Source: Hyphomicrobium sp. (GTDB taxonomy: Bacteria > Pseudomonadota > Alphaproteobacteria > Rhizobiales > Hyphomicrobiaceae). From it: DNA of 64,000 nt. The position numbers were made by a program, and so were the translations under genes. The notes beneath the pieces are model-generated. The model was given only the letters and a program-made list of their open reading frames with translations. It ran no database searches and had not been told where the DNA came from. The stretch covers positions 1 through 64,000 of the forward strand of contig NZ_JAIETU010000015.1 of NCBI RefSeq assembly GCF_019744875.1, given 5' to 3'. Of this stretch, positions 45,234 through 53,994 are shown piece after piece. Within the stretch, counting starts at the first letter, position 1. Every line of letters starts with the position of its first letter.

Positions 45234-46730
45234 ATGCGCGTTGTTTCTGGACCGACTTTGACGCTCGTACTGTTCGCGGCCGCCGTGCCCCTGCTGGCCG
45301 GGGGTGCAAGCCTCGTCGCTCAATCGGCGAGCAAGGCGCCCTCTCACCTTGCGACGCTCGAACCCGGCGAAGACCTGCCGGGAGGAGCCGCGACCTCGCG
45401 CAAGAGCGTGACGGACCGCGATGCGTTCTCGCATTTCTCGAACGGCATCAGCTTCGAAGGCCAGTCCAAGTTCAGCGTCGGCAACGCCATCTTCCGCAAG
45501 CTCTGGGTCGCCGCGCCGTCGTCGACGAAAGCCTCCGATGGGCTGGGGCCGCTTTACAATGCGCGCGGCTGCCAGAACTGCCATCTGAAGGACGGCCGTG
45601 GACGCCCGCCGCTGGCCAATTGGCCCGACGAGACGGCCGTCTCGATGTTTCTGCGCCTCTCCATTCCGCCGGAAACGGAAGAGCAGAAGCGCCTGCTCGA
45701 CGAGCGGCGCGCGCTCAGCATTTCGGATCCAGTCTACGGCGGGCAACTGCAGAACATCGCCGTTCAGGGGCACTCGGCCGAAGGGCAGATGCACATCGAC
45801 TATACGGATGTGCCGGTGACGCTGGCGGGCGGCGCGGTGGTGACGCTGCGCAAGCCCACCTACTCGATCACCAACCTCGGTTACGGGCCGCTGCATCCAA
45901 AGCTCATGATGTCGCCGCGCATCGCGACGCAGATGATCGGTCTCGGGCTGGTCGAGGCGATCCCGGAAGCGGACATTCGCGCCAAGGCCGATCCGGATGA
46001 TGCCGACAAGGACGGCATCTCGGGCCGCACGAATGAAGTCTGGTCCCTGCGGGACAAGGCCGTGCGTCTCGGCCGCTTCGGCTGGAAGGCGGGCGAGCCG
46101 AGCATCATGGACCAGAGCGCGGCGGCGGCGGCGGGCGACGTCGGCCTTTCGAACCCGCTCGTGCCGCAGGCGGCTGGGGACTGCACTCCGGCGCAGTCGT
46201 TCTGCATGAATGCGCCGAACGGCAACTCCGAGCAGGCCGGAGGCTTCGAGCTTCCGCAAGACCTGCTCGATCTCGTCACTTTCTATTCGCAGAACCTCGC
46301 CGTGCCCGCGCGGCGTGGCGCGGGAGATGAAGCGGTTCTTGCAGGCAAAGCGCTGTTTCACGCGACGGGCTGCGCGGCGTGCCATCAGCCGTCGTACACG
46401 ACGGGCGCGGTTCACGAGCAACCGCACCTCAGCCATCAGTTGATCTGGCCCTACAGCGATTTCCTGCTGCACGACATGGGCGACGGGCTTGCGGACGGGC
46501 GGCCGGAGGGTCTCGCTGACGGGCAAGAATGGCGTACCGCGCCGTTGTGGGGCGTGGGCCTCACGCAGACCGTGAGCGGGCATACGTTCCTGCTGCACGA
46601 CGGCCGCGCCCGCAATGTCGAGGAAGCGATCCTCTGGCATGGCGGCGAAGCGCAGGCCGCGCGCGACGCCTATGCGGCTCTCTCAGCCGACGAGCGCATG
46701 GCTCTGCTGGCGTTCGTCAATTCGCTTTAG
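45234..46730 (+). CDS. Di-heme c-type oxidoreductase (COG3488)
   Basis: A 498-residue exported cytochrome c family protein (di-heme oxidoreductase, sometimes called thiol oxidoreductase). A signal peptide is followed by two CxxCH heme sites: ARGCQNCHLKDGRG in the first third and TGCAACHQPSYTTG in the last third. The C-terminal SHQLIWPYSDFLLHDMGDGL and AILWHGGEAQAARDAY are typical of the family. It always travels with imelysins; the cluster is thought to handle periplasmic iron redox chemistry, but no reaction is proven. Confidence 0.9.
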   Translation: MRVVSGPTLTLVLFAAAVPLLAGGASLVAQSASKAPSHLATLEPGEDLPGGAATSRKSVTDRDAFSHFSNGISFEGQSKFSVGNAIFRKLWVAAPSSTKASDGLGPLYNARGCQNCHLKDGRGRPPLANWPDETAVSMFLRLSIPPETEEQKRLLDERRALSISDPVYGGQLQNIAVQGHSAEGQMHIDYTDVPVTLAGGAVVTLRKPTYSITNLGYGPLHPKLMMSPRIATQMIGLGLVEAIPEADIRAKADPDDADKDGISGRTNEVWSLRDKAVRLGRFGWKAGEPSIMDQSAAAAAGDVGLSNPLVPQAAGDCTPAQSFCMNAPNGNSEQAGGFELPQDLLDLVTFYSQNLAVPARRGAGDEAVLAGKALFHATGCAACHQPSYTTGAVHEQPHLSHQLIWPYSDFLLHDMGDGLADGRPEGLADGQEWRTAPLWGVGLTQTVSGHTFLLHDGRARNVEEAILWHGGEAQAARDAYAALSADERMALLAFVNSL

Positions 46731-46830
46731 CGACAAGCCCTACGTCGTCCGCCGAGTGACACTCCGCCATCAGACCACTTGACAACGTCAAGTTGCGGTC
46801 GCACCCTAAATTCTTTCGTGGGGGGCGACT

Positions 46831-48585
46831 ATGCAGGTGTCATTGCGCGGTCTCATTCTCTTTTGTGCGGTACTTCTCGGTCCTTTTGTTTTCACCTTTC
46901 CCAGCCAGGCGGCCAGCGAAACTTGTCCGCTTTGTCCCGTCTACTCCGAAGACCCGAAGCCGCCCTCCGATTTCAGCGACAAGCCGGCCATCGGCAATGC
47001 CAGCGAAGCTGCAGCCAATTACAATCATTTCAAGTTTCGAAGACGCAATGACGACGTTGCGCTAGGCTACACGAAGATCCGCTATTCCTTTGTCGACAAG
47101 GATCTGCTCGCCTTCAAAGATTCGCCTGCGCGCGTGAAGACTTTTCTCGACCGCTCTCTTTGGGCCTGGGTGAAAAGCATCTTCATATCCACGAACCAGA
47201 CATTCCTCGTTACCCTCGATGCGTATCGGGATTCGGCCAACTCTCAGCTGGTTGCAACCAAGCCGCTTTTCTACGTAACCGAGAACGAAAGCTTCGCCAG
47301 CCTGGAGGACCTCGACTCCCTCGCCCTCGAAGGCGAACTCGGGTTTCCGGTGAAAAGTGATGAGCCCATCTATGTTAAGCTGACCATTCGCCACACCAAC
47401 TCGACCTCCGTCACGCTGCAAAACGCCAAGGATCTTTTCAACATCGCAGCCCAGCTCGCGACCGTCGCGGGTGGAATAAGCAGCCTCGTGGAGCTGCCGA
47501 CGTGGGTGAGCTACAATGAAAAGCTCAAAACGGCGGAATCTCTCCTTGCGAAATTCTCGGTTTCCAAAGAGCTTTCCCGGACAGCAATGTTCCGGCACAA
47601 AAAGGGTGATCTGGTCGGCTTCGTCTACGACTTCAAGGCGCCAGGCGTGGATTACGGCCGGTTCAAACTCGATGTCAGCGGGGAATACCTCACGAGCCTC
47701 CTTGCCGACAAAAGCACCACCGTCAATTCGCAGAACGTGCTCGCAAAGAAGATTTATTTCAAAGACAATTTCGATTCCCTTCGGAATTTCATCGAAGGTC
47801 ACGACATTTCAAAGCCGGCCATCAACAGCCTGAGCTCAGAAAAACCAAACATTTCCGATGTCTGCGGCGACATCATGAATGCGTTGTCGGAGCGACTTGT
47901 CGCTGCGGATGCCGCATTGGCGCTAAACTCGTACATCGACAGAAACATCGGCCCATTCAAAAAGAACTGGGACCCTGATTGTTTCCGCCCCGAGGACCGC
48001 AAGGTTCTCAAAGAATACAAAGTCGACCTCGCTCTGCCGGACAACGCCGCGCCCGGCGCAAAGGCGAAGGCTAAGGAACCTCAAGAGGTTCCCATCTCCG
48101 TGCTGGAGCCCGTCATACAGAACATCGGCGTCATCATTCAATCCAAGCACGACAGCGAGGTGAAGCAAGCCGCAAGCCTCGCGCTCAAGGATCGTCAAGG
48201 CAGCAGTCGCATACAGTTCATCGACAGCGTGCCGCTCGTCCTCGCCGCGGCCGAGAAGGAAGACGTCAGCATGTCGACCCTTGTCCAATTCCTGCGCAAT
48301 TTGGCGGCGAGCCGGACCTTGCTCTGCTACGTCGGAACGAACCTTTATGACAAGGACGGCGACAAGAACAACATCGGCACCTTGACCACAGTCGGCAACA
48401 AGACCGTCGAGGTCCGGTTCAAGTTCGAACCCGCTCCGGAAAATGCCGATAAGCCCAAACTTGTCGAACTCGAACTCTCCCTTCCCAGCGCCGATACTCT
48501 CAAGGTTTATCGCCAGTCTTTCCCAAGCGGATGCAACGGCTTTACCCCTTGGGAGGAAAAGACGGTGATGGCGCCAACTCCATGA
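46831..48585 (+). CDS. Unrecognised exported protein
   Basis: A 584-residue protein with a good signal peptide (LRGLILFCAVLLGPFVFTF, cleavage near SQAA). The mature part is mixed alpha/beta with four well-separated segments containing cysteines, including CPLCP near the N-terminus and two near the end (LLCYVGT, SGCNGF). There are no membrane helices after the signal. No family was recognised. Its base composition is visibly less GC-rich, with more A/T at third positions than its neighbours, which suggests recent acquisition. The start is the ATG at 46831, with GGGGGGCGACT upstream. Confidence 0.7.
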   Translation: MQVSLRGLILFCAVLLGPFVFTFPSQAASETCPLCPVYSEDPKPPSDFSDKPAIGNASEAAANYNHFKFRRRNDDVALGYTKIRYSFVDKDLLAFKDSPARVKTFLDRSLWAWVKSIFISTNQTFLVTLDAYRDSANSQLVATKPLFYVTENESFASLEDLDSLALEGELGFPVKSDEPIYVKLTIRHTNSTSVTLQNAKDLFNIAAQLATVAGGISSLVELPTWVSYNEKLKTAESLLAKFSVSKELSRTAMFRHKKGDLVGFVYDFKAPGVDYGRFKLDVSGEYLTSLLADKSTTVNSQNVLAKKIYFKDNFDSLRNFIEGHDISKPAINSLSSEKPNISDVCGDIMNALSERLVAADAALALNSYIDRNIGPFKKNWDPDCFRPEDRKVLKEYKVDLALPDNAAPGAKAKAKEPQEVPISVLEPVIQNIGVIIQSKHDSEVKQAASLALKDRQGSSRIQFIDSVPLVLAAAEKEDVSMSTLVQFLRNLAASRTLLCYVGTNLYDKDGDKNNIGTLTTVGNKTVEVRFKFEPAPENADKPKLVELELSLPSADTLKVYRQSFPSGCNGFTPWEEKTVMAPTP

Positions 48586-48603
48586 CGGCGTGCGACGTTG
48601 GCT

Positions 48604-49824
48604 TCAAGCGGGCGGTTGCCAGCCGTAGAGCCAATCGAAGCGGCTCATGAAGCGCTCGGGCGGGGTTCGGGCGAGCGCGAGGTTGCGCGCGGCGGCGAGC
48701 GGTCCGCCGAGGTGATAGATGCGCCCGTTCATGCGGGATGCGCGCGCGACGCGGGCGACGCGGGCGCGGCGCTGCTTTTCATAGACCTTGAATGCGCGGG
48801 CGGGATCGCCGGGATGGGCGCTGAGGGCGTGGGCGATGACGACCGCGTCTTCGAGCGCCATCACGCCGCCCTGAGCGAGGAACGGCAACACCGGATGGGC
48901 GGCGTCGCCGAGCAGTGCGGTGCGGCCGACGGCGAAGCGTGGCCGCTTGGCGAGCGCCAGCAACGGCCAGCTCCGCCATTGCTCGGGTCGCGCCAAGAGA
49001 TCGCGCAGCAGCGGCGCGAGATGGCGCGTTCGCGCGCCGATCCAGGCCCGGTCGCGCAGCGTGCTCCAGTCGTTGGCGATGCGCGCGTCGTTGAAGATGG
49101 CGACGATCGCCACCGCGTGGCCGGAGCTCACCGGGTAGTGCACCACATGCACGTCGCGGCCGAGCCAGAGATGCACCTCCGTGCGGTGCAGGGCCTCGGG
49201 CACGTCGTCGATGGGAATGACGGTCCGGGCGGCTGTCTTGCCGGTGAAGTTCGCCAGCCCGCCGCCGAACGCGCGCAGGCGCAGTGCGGACCAGGCGCCG
49301 TCGGCGGCAATGAGCGATTCTCCGCTCACGAATTCACCGTCGGGCCCCTGCGCGTAGACGCGTTTCATCTCCTCCTTCACGACGCCGACGCCGAAGCCCA
49401 TCTTGATCGTGATCAGCGGCTCGCGCTCGGCGGCCGAATAGAGCGCCGAATGCACATCGCGACGATGGGCGACCCAGTAGGGTGAGCCGTGCCGCGTGGC
49501 CATCCAGCGGCCGAGCGGGAACGTGCCGAGCGGGCTTGCGTTGGCGGCGTCGAGCACGCGCAGTGCGTCCGGCGTCATGGCGCGGGCGCGCAGGAACGGG
49601 GCTGCGCCGAGGTGCTCGAGAATGCGCGTTCCGTTCGGGCCGATCTGGATGCCCGCGCCGTCGTCGCCGAAAACCCAGCGCCGCTCCAGCACGGCGGAGG
49701 CGATGCCGTGCTTTGCAAGGGCCAGCGCCGTGGCAAGGCCGCCGATGCCGCCGCCGGCGATCAGGACGCCGCCGAGGTCTGTTGCTTGTCGCGCTTCAGA
49801 TCGATCGAGCGGTTCCAACGTCAT
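48604..49824 (-). CDS. FAD-dependent monooxygenase (salicylate-hydroxylase-like)
   Basis: A 406-residue flavoprotein of the UbiH/salicylate hydroxylase type. The FAD-binding GVLIAGGGIGGLATALAL lies near residue 20, and the second FAD motif is ALLGDAAHPVLPFLAQGG. The substrate is presumably aromatic, but no catabolic genes surround it. I chose the ATG at 49824 (MTLEPLDRS), 17 bases after the stop of the zf-CHCC gene; the two are paired in many Hyphomicrobiales, by recollection. Confidence 0.87.
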   Translation of the reverse strand: MTLEPLDRSEARQATDLGGVLIAGGGIGGLATALALAKHGIASAVLERRWVFGDDGAGIQIGPNGTRILEHLGAAPFLRARAMTPDALRVLDAANASPLGTFPLGRWMATRHGSPYWVAHRRDVHSALYSAAEREPLITIKMGFGVGVVKEEMKRVYAQGPDGEFVSGESLIAADGAWSALRLRAFGGGLANFTGKTAARTVIPIDDVPEALHRTEVHLWLGRDVHVVHYPVSSGHAVAIVAIFNDARIANDWSTLRDRAWIGARTRHLAPLLRDLLARPEQWRSWPLLALAKRPRFAVGRTALLGDAAHPVLPFLAQGGVMALEDAVVIAHALSAHPGDPARAFKVYEKQRRARVARVARASRMNGRIYHLGGPLAAARNLALARTPPERFMSRFDWLYGWQPPA

Positions 49825-49841
49825 GCCGCCCTCGGACGCGC

Positions 49842-50099
49842 TCAGGCCGCAGCGTGACCCGCCACGACAGACACCAGGCAATCCCGAGGATCGCTTTCGT
49901 CTTCCGTAAGGCGGGGATCATGCACGAAGAGCGTCGAGCAATAGGGGCACAGGATCTGGCTGTCGGCGCCCATGTCGAGGAACACATGCGGATGGTCGAA
50001 CGGGGCGCGCGCGCCCATGCATTGCAGCTCCCTCACACCGACGAAGATCTTCTCGGCGCCGAGATCGTTTGCGAAATGGGGGATTGCGCTCTTGGCCAT
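49842..50099 (-). CDS. zf-CHCC zinc-finger protein
   Basis: An 85-residue protein of the zf-CHCC family (related to the mitochondrial complex I accessory subunit NDUFS6). Ligands and signature: VGVRELQCMGARAPFDHPHVF followed by ILCPYCSTLFV, giving Cys-His-Cys-Cys. In alphaproteobacteria this protein is a candidate complex I accessory subunit; that is family knowledge. It starts at the ATG at 50099 and is followed closely by the FAD monooxygenase. Confidence 0.88.
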   Translation of the reverse strand: MAKSAIPHFANDLGAEKIFVGVRELQCMGARAPFDHPHVFLDMGADSQILCPYCSTLFVHDPRLTEDESDPRDCLVSVVAGHAAA

Positions 50100-50173
50100 G
50101 GGGTCCGGTCACTCGCGGCGGTTTCTGCGTCGGCAAAGCATAGCGGGGCAACCGGCGAATTCTAGTTTTTGTT

Positions 50174-50195
50174 TTGTCGCGCATTCTTGCGACAA
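50174..50195. promoter_or_regulatory. Inverted repeat in a divergent promoter region
   Basis: TTGTCGC-GCATTCTT-GCGACAA, perfect 7-bp arms, between the divergent zf-CHCC (start 50099) and alpha/beta-hydrolase (start 50320) genes. A related but imperfect arrangement (TTGTTGCG ... CTTGCGACG) occurs near 11528-11556 upstream of rsfS. Confidence 0.5.
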
Positions 50196-50319
50196 TCCGT
50201 TGCCGACCGCGCTTGCATACACGCCCGGTGCGACGTCTGAAACCCGGCCGAAAGGGCAGTGTATTTGCTGCCGCCGCCGTGCGCTGCTACCCAGTCCCTA
50301 CGCTGCAAGAGGGCCACGC

Positions 50320-51105
50320 ATGACGCTTCAACTGCCTCAGATGGATCGCTTCTCCTCCGACGGGGTGGAAATCTCCTACCTCGACGTGCCGGCCGCGCCC
50401 GGGGCGGAGCCGGTGCTGCTGATCCACGGGTTTGCATCCAACGTCTCGACCAACTGGGTGCCGACCGGGTGGGTGGCCGAACTGGCGCGCGCCGGATACC
50501 GCGTTGTCGCTTTCGACAACCGCGGCCATGGCAAAAGCGAAAAGCTCTATCGGCTCGAGGACTACGGAGCGCCGCTGATGGCCGAGGACGCGCGCCGCTT
50601 GCTCGATCACCTCGGGATCGCCAAGGCGCATGTCATCGGCTACTCCATGGGCGCGCGCATCGCGGCCTTTCTCGCGCTCGCGCATCCCGATCGCGTGCAG
50701 TCGCTGGTTTTCGGCGGGCTTGGCATCAACATGGTGCGGGGCATGGCCGGAACTGGGCCGATCGCACATGCGCTGGAGGCGGCAAGCGCCGACGACGTCA
50801 AGAGCGACGCGGCGCGGACGTTCCGCGTGTTCGCCGAGCAGACCAAGAGCGACCTCAAGGCGCTGGCGGCGTGCATCCGCTCGGCCCGGGCGCCGATCAC
50901 GGCGGAGGCTGTCGGAAGCCTCAAACCGCCGGTGCTGGTGGCGGTCGGCGACGGCGACGTGGTGGGCGGTCCGGCCCCTGCCCTCGCCGCGCTCATCCCG
51001 GGCGCCGAAGCGTTCGTCATCGAGGGGCGCGAGCACATGAAGGCCGTGGGCGACCGCAGCTTCAAGGCGGCCGCGCTGGATTTTCTGGCGCGTCACAAGT
51101 TTTGA
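50320..51105 (+). CDS. Alpha/beta-fold hydrolase
   Basis: A 261-residue serine hydrolase. It has VLLIHGFASN (oxyanion region), VVAFDNRGHGKS, the nucleophile elbow VIGYSMGARIAA, an acid in VAVGDGDVVGG and the His in EGREHMKAV, so the triad is complete. The family includes esterases, lactonases and C-C hydrolases; the substrate is unknown. I chose the ATG at 50320 (MTLQLPQMDRF), with AAGAGGG nine bases upstream; the longer frame before it runs through the promoter region. Confidence 0.88.
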   Translation: MTLQLPQMDRFSSDGVEISYLDVPAAPGAEPVLLIHGFASNVSTNWVPTGWVAELARAGYRVVAFDNRGHGKSEKLYRLEDYGAPLMAEDARRLLDHLGIAKAHVIGYSMGARIAAFLALAHPDRVQSLVFGGLGINMVRGMAGTGPIAHALEAASADDVKSDAARTFRVFAEQTKSDLKALAACIRSARAPITAEAVGSLKPPVLVAVGDGDVVGGPAPALAALIPGAEAFVIEGREHMKAVGDRSFKAAALDFLARHKF

Positions 51106-51166
51106 AGGCTCAAGTTCTGAGGGCTGGCGCGTTCACGCGCGCTTCGGATGGCCCCCGGGAAACACA

Positions 51167-51250
51167 AGGCCCCGGCGCGATGGCCGTTGCTCGTCGAGGG
51201 AACATCGTGGGGGATGCCGAGCGAGCAAGTCCATCTACGGGCCGGGGCCT
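51167..51250. ncRNA. Nested inverted-repeat element, candidate small RNA
   Basis: Within an otherwise empty 480-bp gap (51106-51585), arms pair in nested order: AGGCCCCGGC (51167-51176) with GCCGGGGCCT (51241-51250), GATGG (51179-51183) with CCATC (51231-51235), TTGCTCG (51187-51193) with CGAGCAA (51222-51228), and CATC (51203-51206) with GATG (51213-51216). The result is one long interrupted hairpin of 84 bases. On the minus strand the apical loop is C-rich (CCCCAC), as in trans-acting small RNAs that target ribosome-binding sites, and the hairpin is followed by TTGTGTTT. The transcribed strand is not certain. Confidence 0.45.
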
Positions 51251-51422
51251 CAACGCACGTGGAGAAAGTCTGACGCCTTACGCACACTGCGCCCACTTGT
51301 TGGATCTCGCATACCTCTGAGAGGGAGGGGTAGAGATCCGGCTGGCGTCACACAACTGAGCCTTCGCATTGTAGCAGAGACTTCGATTGTTCGACGGCGG
51401 ATTCTGTTTGTTGGGGACAGGC

Positions 51423-51431
51423 TGTGGATAA
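51423..51431. promoter_or_regulatory. Perfect DnaA-box 9-mer
   Basis: TGTGGATAA is the exact complement of the consensus TTATCCACA. It is a single box in the 51106-51585 gap; no cluster of further boxes or AT-rich unwinding region was seen, so this is not called an origin. Confidence 0.4.
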
Positions 51432-51585
51432 CTTTCGCCCCAACGCGTCCGCAAAATGTCGCTCGCCAGCCGCACGCGCGCCGCACGCCCGACCGCAAAC
51501 AGCCTGAAAAATGGGGCACACGTTGTTTTCGGAGGATGGGACCTTCACCGTTCGTTAGCCTTAATCGGTGTAGCGTTCCGACGTC

Positions 51586-52254
51586 ATGCGTATCAGTCGC
51601 CGCGTTCTCGCCTTGCCGGTCCTCGCGACCGCACTGCTTTCCGGTTGCAGCTCGGGTCCGGAATTCGTCGCCAAGTATGAGCCTTGGCGGGCGAAGGAAG
51701 AGAACTCGTGCCTCTCTTCGGGCGTTCTCGCCCACACCACCTTCATCAAAAGCCGGTCTGCACTCGGTGGCCCCAGCGTCTGCGGCACGGAGCGGCCGTT
51801 CGAGCTTTCCGCCGTCGACGACGGGCGGGTTCGCTTGAAACCCGCCGCGATGTTGCGCTGTCCCATGATCCCGCAGGTCGAACGATGGATCCGCGAAAGC
51901 GTGGGTCCCGCAGCCCGCTATTATCTCGGGTCCGAGCTTGTCGAGATCACGGTCGCGGCGTCCTATTCGTGCCGGCCGATGAACAACGTGTCGGGCGCCA
52001 AGCTCTCAGAGCACGGCTATGCCAACGCGCTCGACGTCTCCGGATTTACGCTCGCGAGCGGACGAAAGATTACGCTGGTCCGTGGGTGGAAAGGCGCCGA
52101 GGACGAGCAGGCGTTTCTGCGCGCAATCCGTCGCGGCGCCTGCGAGCAGTTCACGACGGTGCTGAGCCCGGATCACGATCGCGCCCACCACGATCATTTC
52201 CATGTCGATCTTGCACGCCACGGCCTCAGCGGCCTGAAGGGCATCTGCAAATAG
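51586..52254 (+). CDS. Extensin-like C-terminal domain lipoprotein
   Basis: A 222-residue protein with a lipoprotein signal (lipobox LLSGC, Cys near residue 21). The extensin_C-type domain has ITVAASYSCRPMN, SEHGYANALDVSGF and HHDHFHVDLARH, the His/Asp/His pattern shared with the M15 peptidoglycan carboxypeptidase fold. A zinc-dependent action on cell wall is plausible but not shown. The ATG at 51586 is the first start. Confidence 0.85.
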   Translation: MRISRRVLALPVLATALLSGCSSGPEFVAKYEPWRAKEENSCLSSGVLAHTTFIKSRSALGGPSVCGTERPFELSAVDDGRVRLKPAAMLRCPMIPQVERWIRESVGPAARYYLGSELVEITVAASYSCRPMNNVSGAKLSEHGYANALDVSGFTLASGRKITLVRGWKGAEDEQAFLRAIRRGACEQFTTVLSPDHDRAHHDHFHVDLARHGLSGLKGICK

Positions 52255-52299
52255 GCGCAATGCGCCGGAACGCGTACGGCGGAGCGCTGGCCGAAGCGG

Positions 52300-53994
52300 T
52301 CAGGCGTCCGTGTCCTTTTTGCGCTTGGCGGCGCGCCCCGCGGTTTCCGGCCCTTCGTAGGTGCAGCGGGCCGGCGCGCGCACCTTCCAGACGAGACCGG
52401 CCGGCGCGTAGTCCACGATGACGGTGGCATCGAGCGATTTCTCGACCATGGCGACCATGATCGTGTAGCCGAAGCCGCGCCGCTCGGGCGGCTTGGTTTC
52501 AGGGCCGTCCTTCTCCTCCCACGAGAGCAGGAATTCACGGTCGTCGCCGTCGCCTTCCAGGCTCCACGTGACGCGCAGGCGTCCGTTCTCGTCGGAGAGC
52601 GCGCCGTACTTGCTCGCGTTGGTAGCCAACTCGTGGAGCGCCATGCCGATCGCCTGGGCGGCCGGGGGCTGAAGGCGGACGGACGGGCCGTGGATCTCGA
52701 TGCGGGTGCCGATCAGCTCGCGAAAGAGCGCAAGCTGGGAGCGCACGAGATCGGCGACGCGCACGCCCTGCCAGTTGCTTTCGATCAGCAGGTCTTGGCT
52801 CGCGGCAAGGCCGACGATGCGATCCGAAAACTGACGCACGAACTGCTTCGGATCCTTGACCGGCATCTGGCGCGCGATGGCCTGCACGACGGCGAGCATG
52901 TTCTTCGAGCGGTGATTGACCTCGCGCATCAGCAGCATGATCTGCTGCTCCGCCTGCTCGCGCAGGCGCGCGGCTTCGACGAGCGCGTCACCAACAGCAT
53001 TGGCCTCGGCGACGACCGTCGGCTCGAAGGTTACGGCGCGGCCCTCACCCAGCGCCTTGGCGGCTTTTTCTGCAAGGTTGAGGGGCACGGAAATGACGCG
53101 CGCGACGCCAACGGCGCCGGCGATGCCGACACACGTGAACGCGGCGACGATCAGGACGTAATTGAGGAGCGCGTTGCGGGCAGCATCCTCCACCGAGGCA
53201 GAGGGCACGGAGACATAGACATTCCACCCCGAGACGCGGGATGGGGCCGTTCCCCATTTCACGGTGCGGCCATCGAGATCGTCGCTCGAGATTTCAGTGC
53301 CGCCGCCCGCGATCCCCTGGGGGGCCGTCATCTTCTTGCCGACGTTTTCGTCGTGCAGGCGCGAGCGCGCGATGATTACGCCATTGCTGTCGGTCACGGT
53401 GGCGCGCCATTCGGCCGGCAACTGCTGACGGTCGAGCAGCTCCTTCATCAGGGCCGGCTCGAGCGAAAGGGACAGGACGTACTGAATCTTGCCATTGCGC
53501 AGCACGGGTACGCTGGCGGCCATCACAGGGCGATTTGCGACCGTTCCGATGACGACGCCGGAGACGTGCGGGCGCGCCAGTTGCGAGACGTCGACATCGA
53601 AGCCGGTCGTCTTGGGCAGCGCCACGCCGAATGGCAGGCGCGTATTGAGAAGCTGCTGGCCATCGAGATCGCGCAAAAAAGCATAGAGGCCGCGTGAGCC
53701 CAACGCGGCCTGCGCCTGACGGTAGACGGTTGCGTAGTCCCCCTCTGCAAGCGCGGGCGTTGTGGCCAGCGTTTCGAGGATGGCGATGTAGCCGTTCAAC
53801 GTCTGGTCGATGTCGGCGGCAATGCGCTCGGCGCCGATGCGGACCTCGCCGAAAAGCCGGGCGCGCTCCGCGGACGCGAGACGCCAGGCTTCCATGCCGA
53901 GGAACGCAAGCAGGGGCACTGCGAGTGCGACAATCGATAGTGCCAACAGGAAAGAAACCGGCCAGGGGGGTCGGATCGACAACGGGCGTTCCAT
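52300..53994 (-). CDS. HWE-family sensor histidine kinase
   Basis: A 564-residue membrane sensor. There is an N-terminal membrane helix (VSFLLALSIVALAVPLLAFLG), a periplasmic double-Cache-like sensor domain (about 45-275), a second helix (YVLIVAAFTCVGIAGAVGVA) and a HAMP-like segment. The HisKA_2/HWE phospho-acceptor LLMREVNHRSKNMLAVVQAI follows, then an ATPase domain with the N-box GMALHELATNASKYG. HWE kinases in Hyphomicrobiales often feed PhyR/NepR or single-domain receivers; no partner is adjacent. The ATG at 53994 (MERPLSIR) follows GAGGAGGGC. Confidence 0.87.
   Translation of the reverse strand: MERPLSIRPPWPVSFLLALSIVALAVPLLAFLGMEAWRLASAERARLFGEVRIGAERIAADIDQTLNGYIAILETLATTPALAEGDYATVYRQAQAALGSRGLYAFLRDLDGQQLLNTRLPFGVALPKTTGFDVDVSQLARPHVSGVVIGTVANRPVMAASVPVLRNGKIQYVLSLSLEPALMKELLDRQQLPAEWRATVTDSNGVIIARSRLHDENVGKKMTAPQGIAGGGTEISSDDLDGRTVKWGTAPSRVSGWNVYVSVPSASVEDAARNALLNYVLIVAAFTCVGIAGAVGVARVISVPLNLAEKAAKALGEGRAVTFEPTVVAEANAVGDALVEAARLREQAEQQIMLLMREVNHRSKNMLAVVQAIARQMPVKDPKQFVRQFSDRIVGLAASQDLLIESNWQGVRVADLVRSQLALFRELIGTRIEIHGPSVRLQPPAAQAIGMALHELATNASKYGALSDENGRLRVTWSLEGDGDDREFLLSWEEKDGPETKPPERRGFGYTIMVAMVEKSLDATVIVDYAPAGLVWKVRAPARCTYEGPETAGRAAKRKKDTDA

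Noticed and set aside
51093-51296. 67-residue minus-strand ORF across the hairpin element
   Set aside because: The signal here is nested base pairing, not coding. The peptide has no domain, and the start is weak.
51423-51431. Replication origin
   Set aside because: Only one DnaA box, with no AT-rich region and no origin-associated genes nearby.
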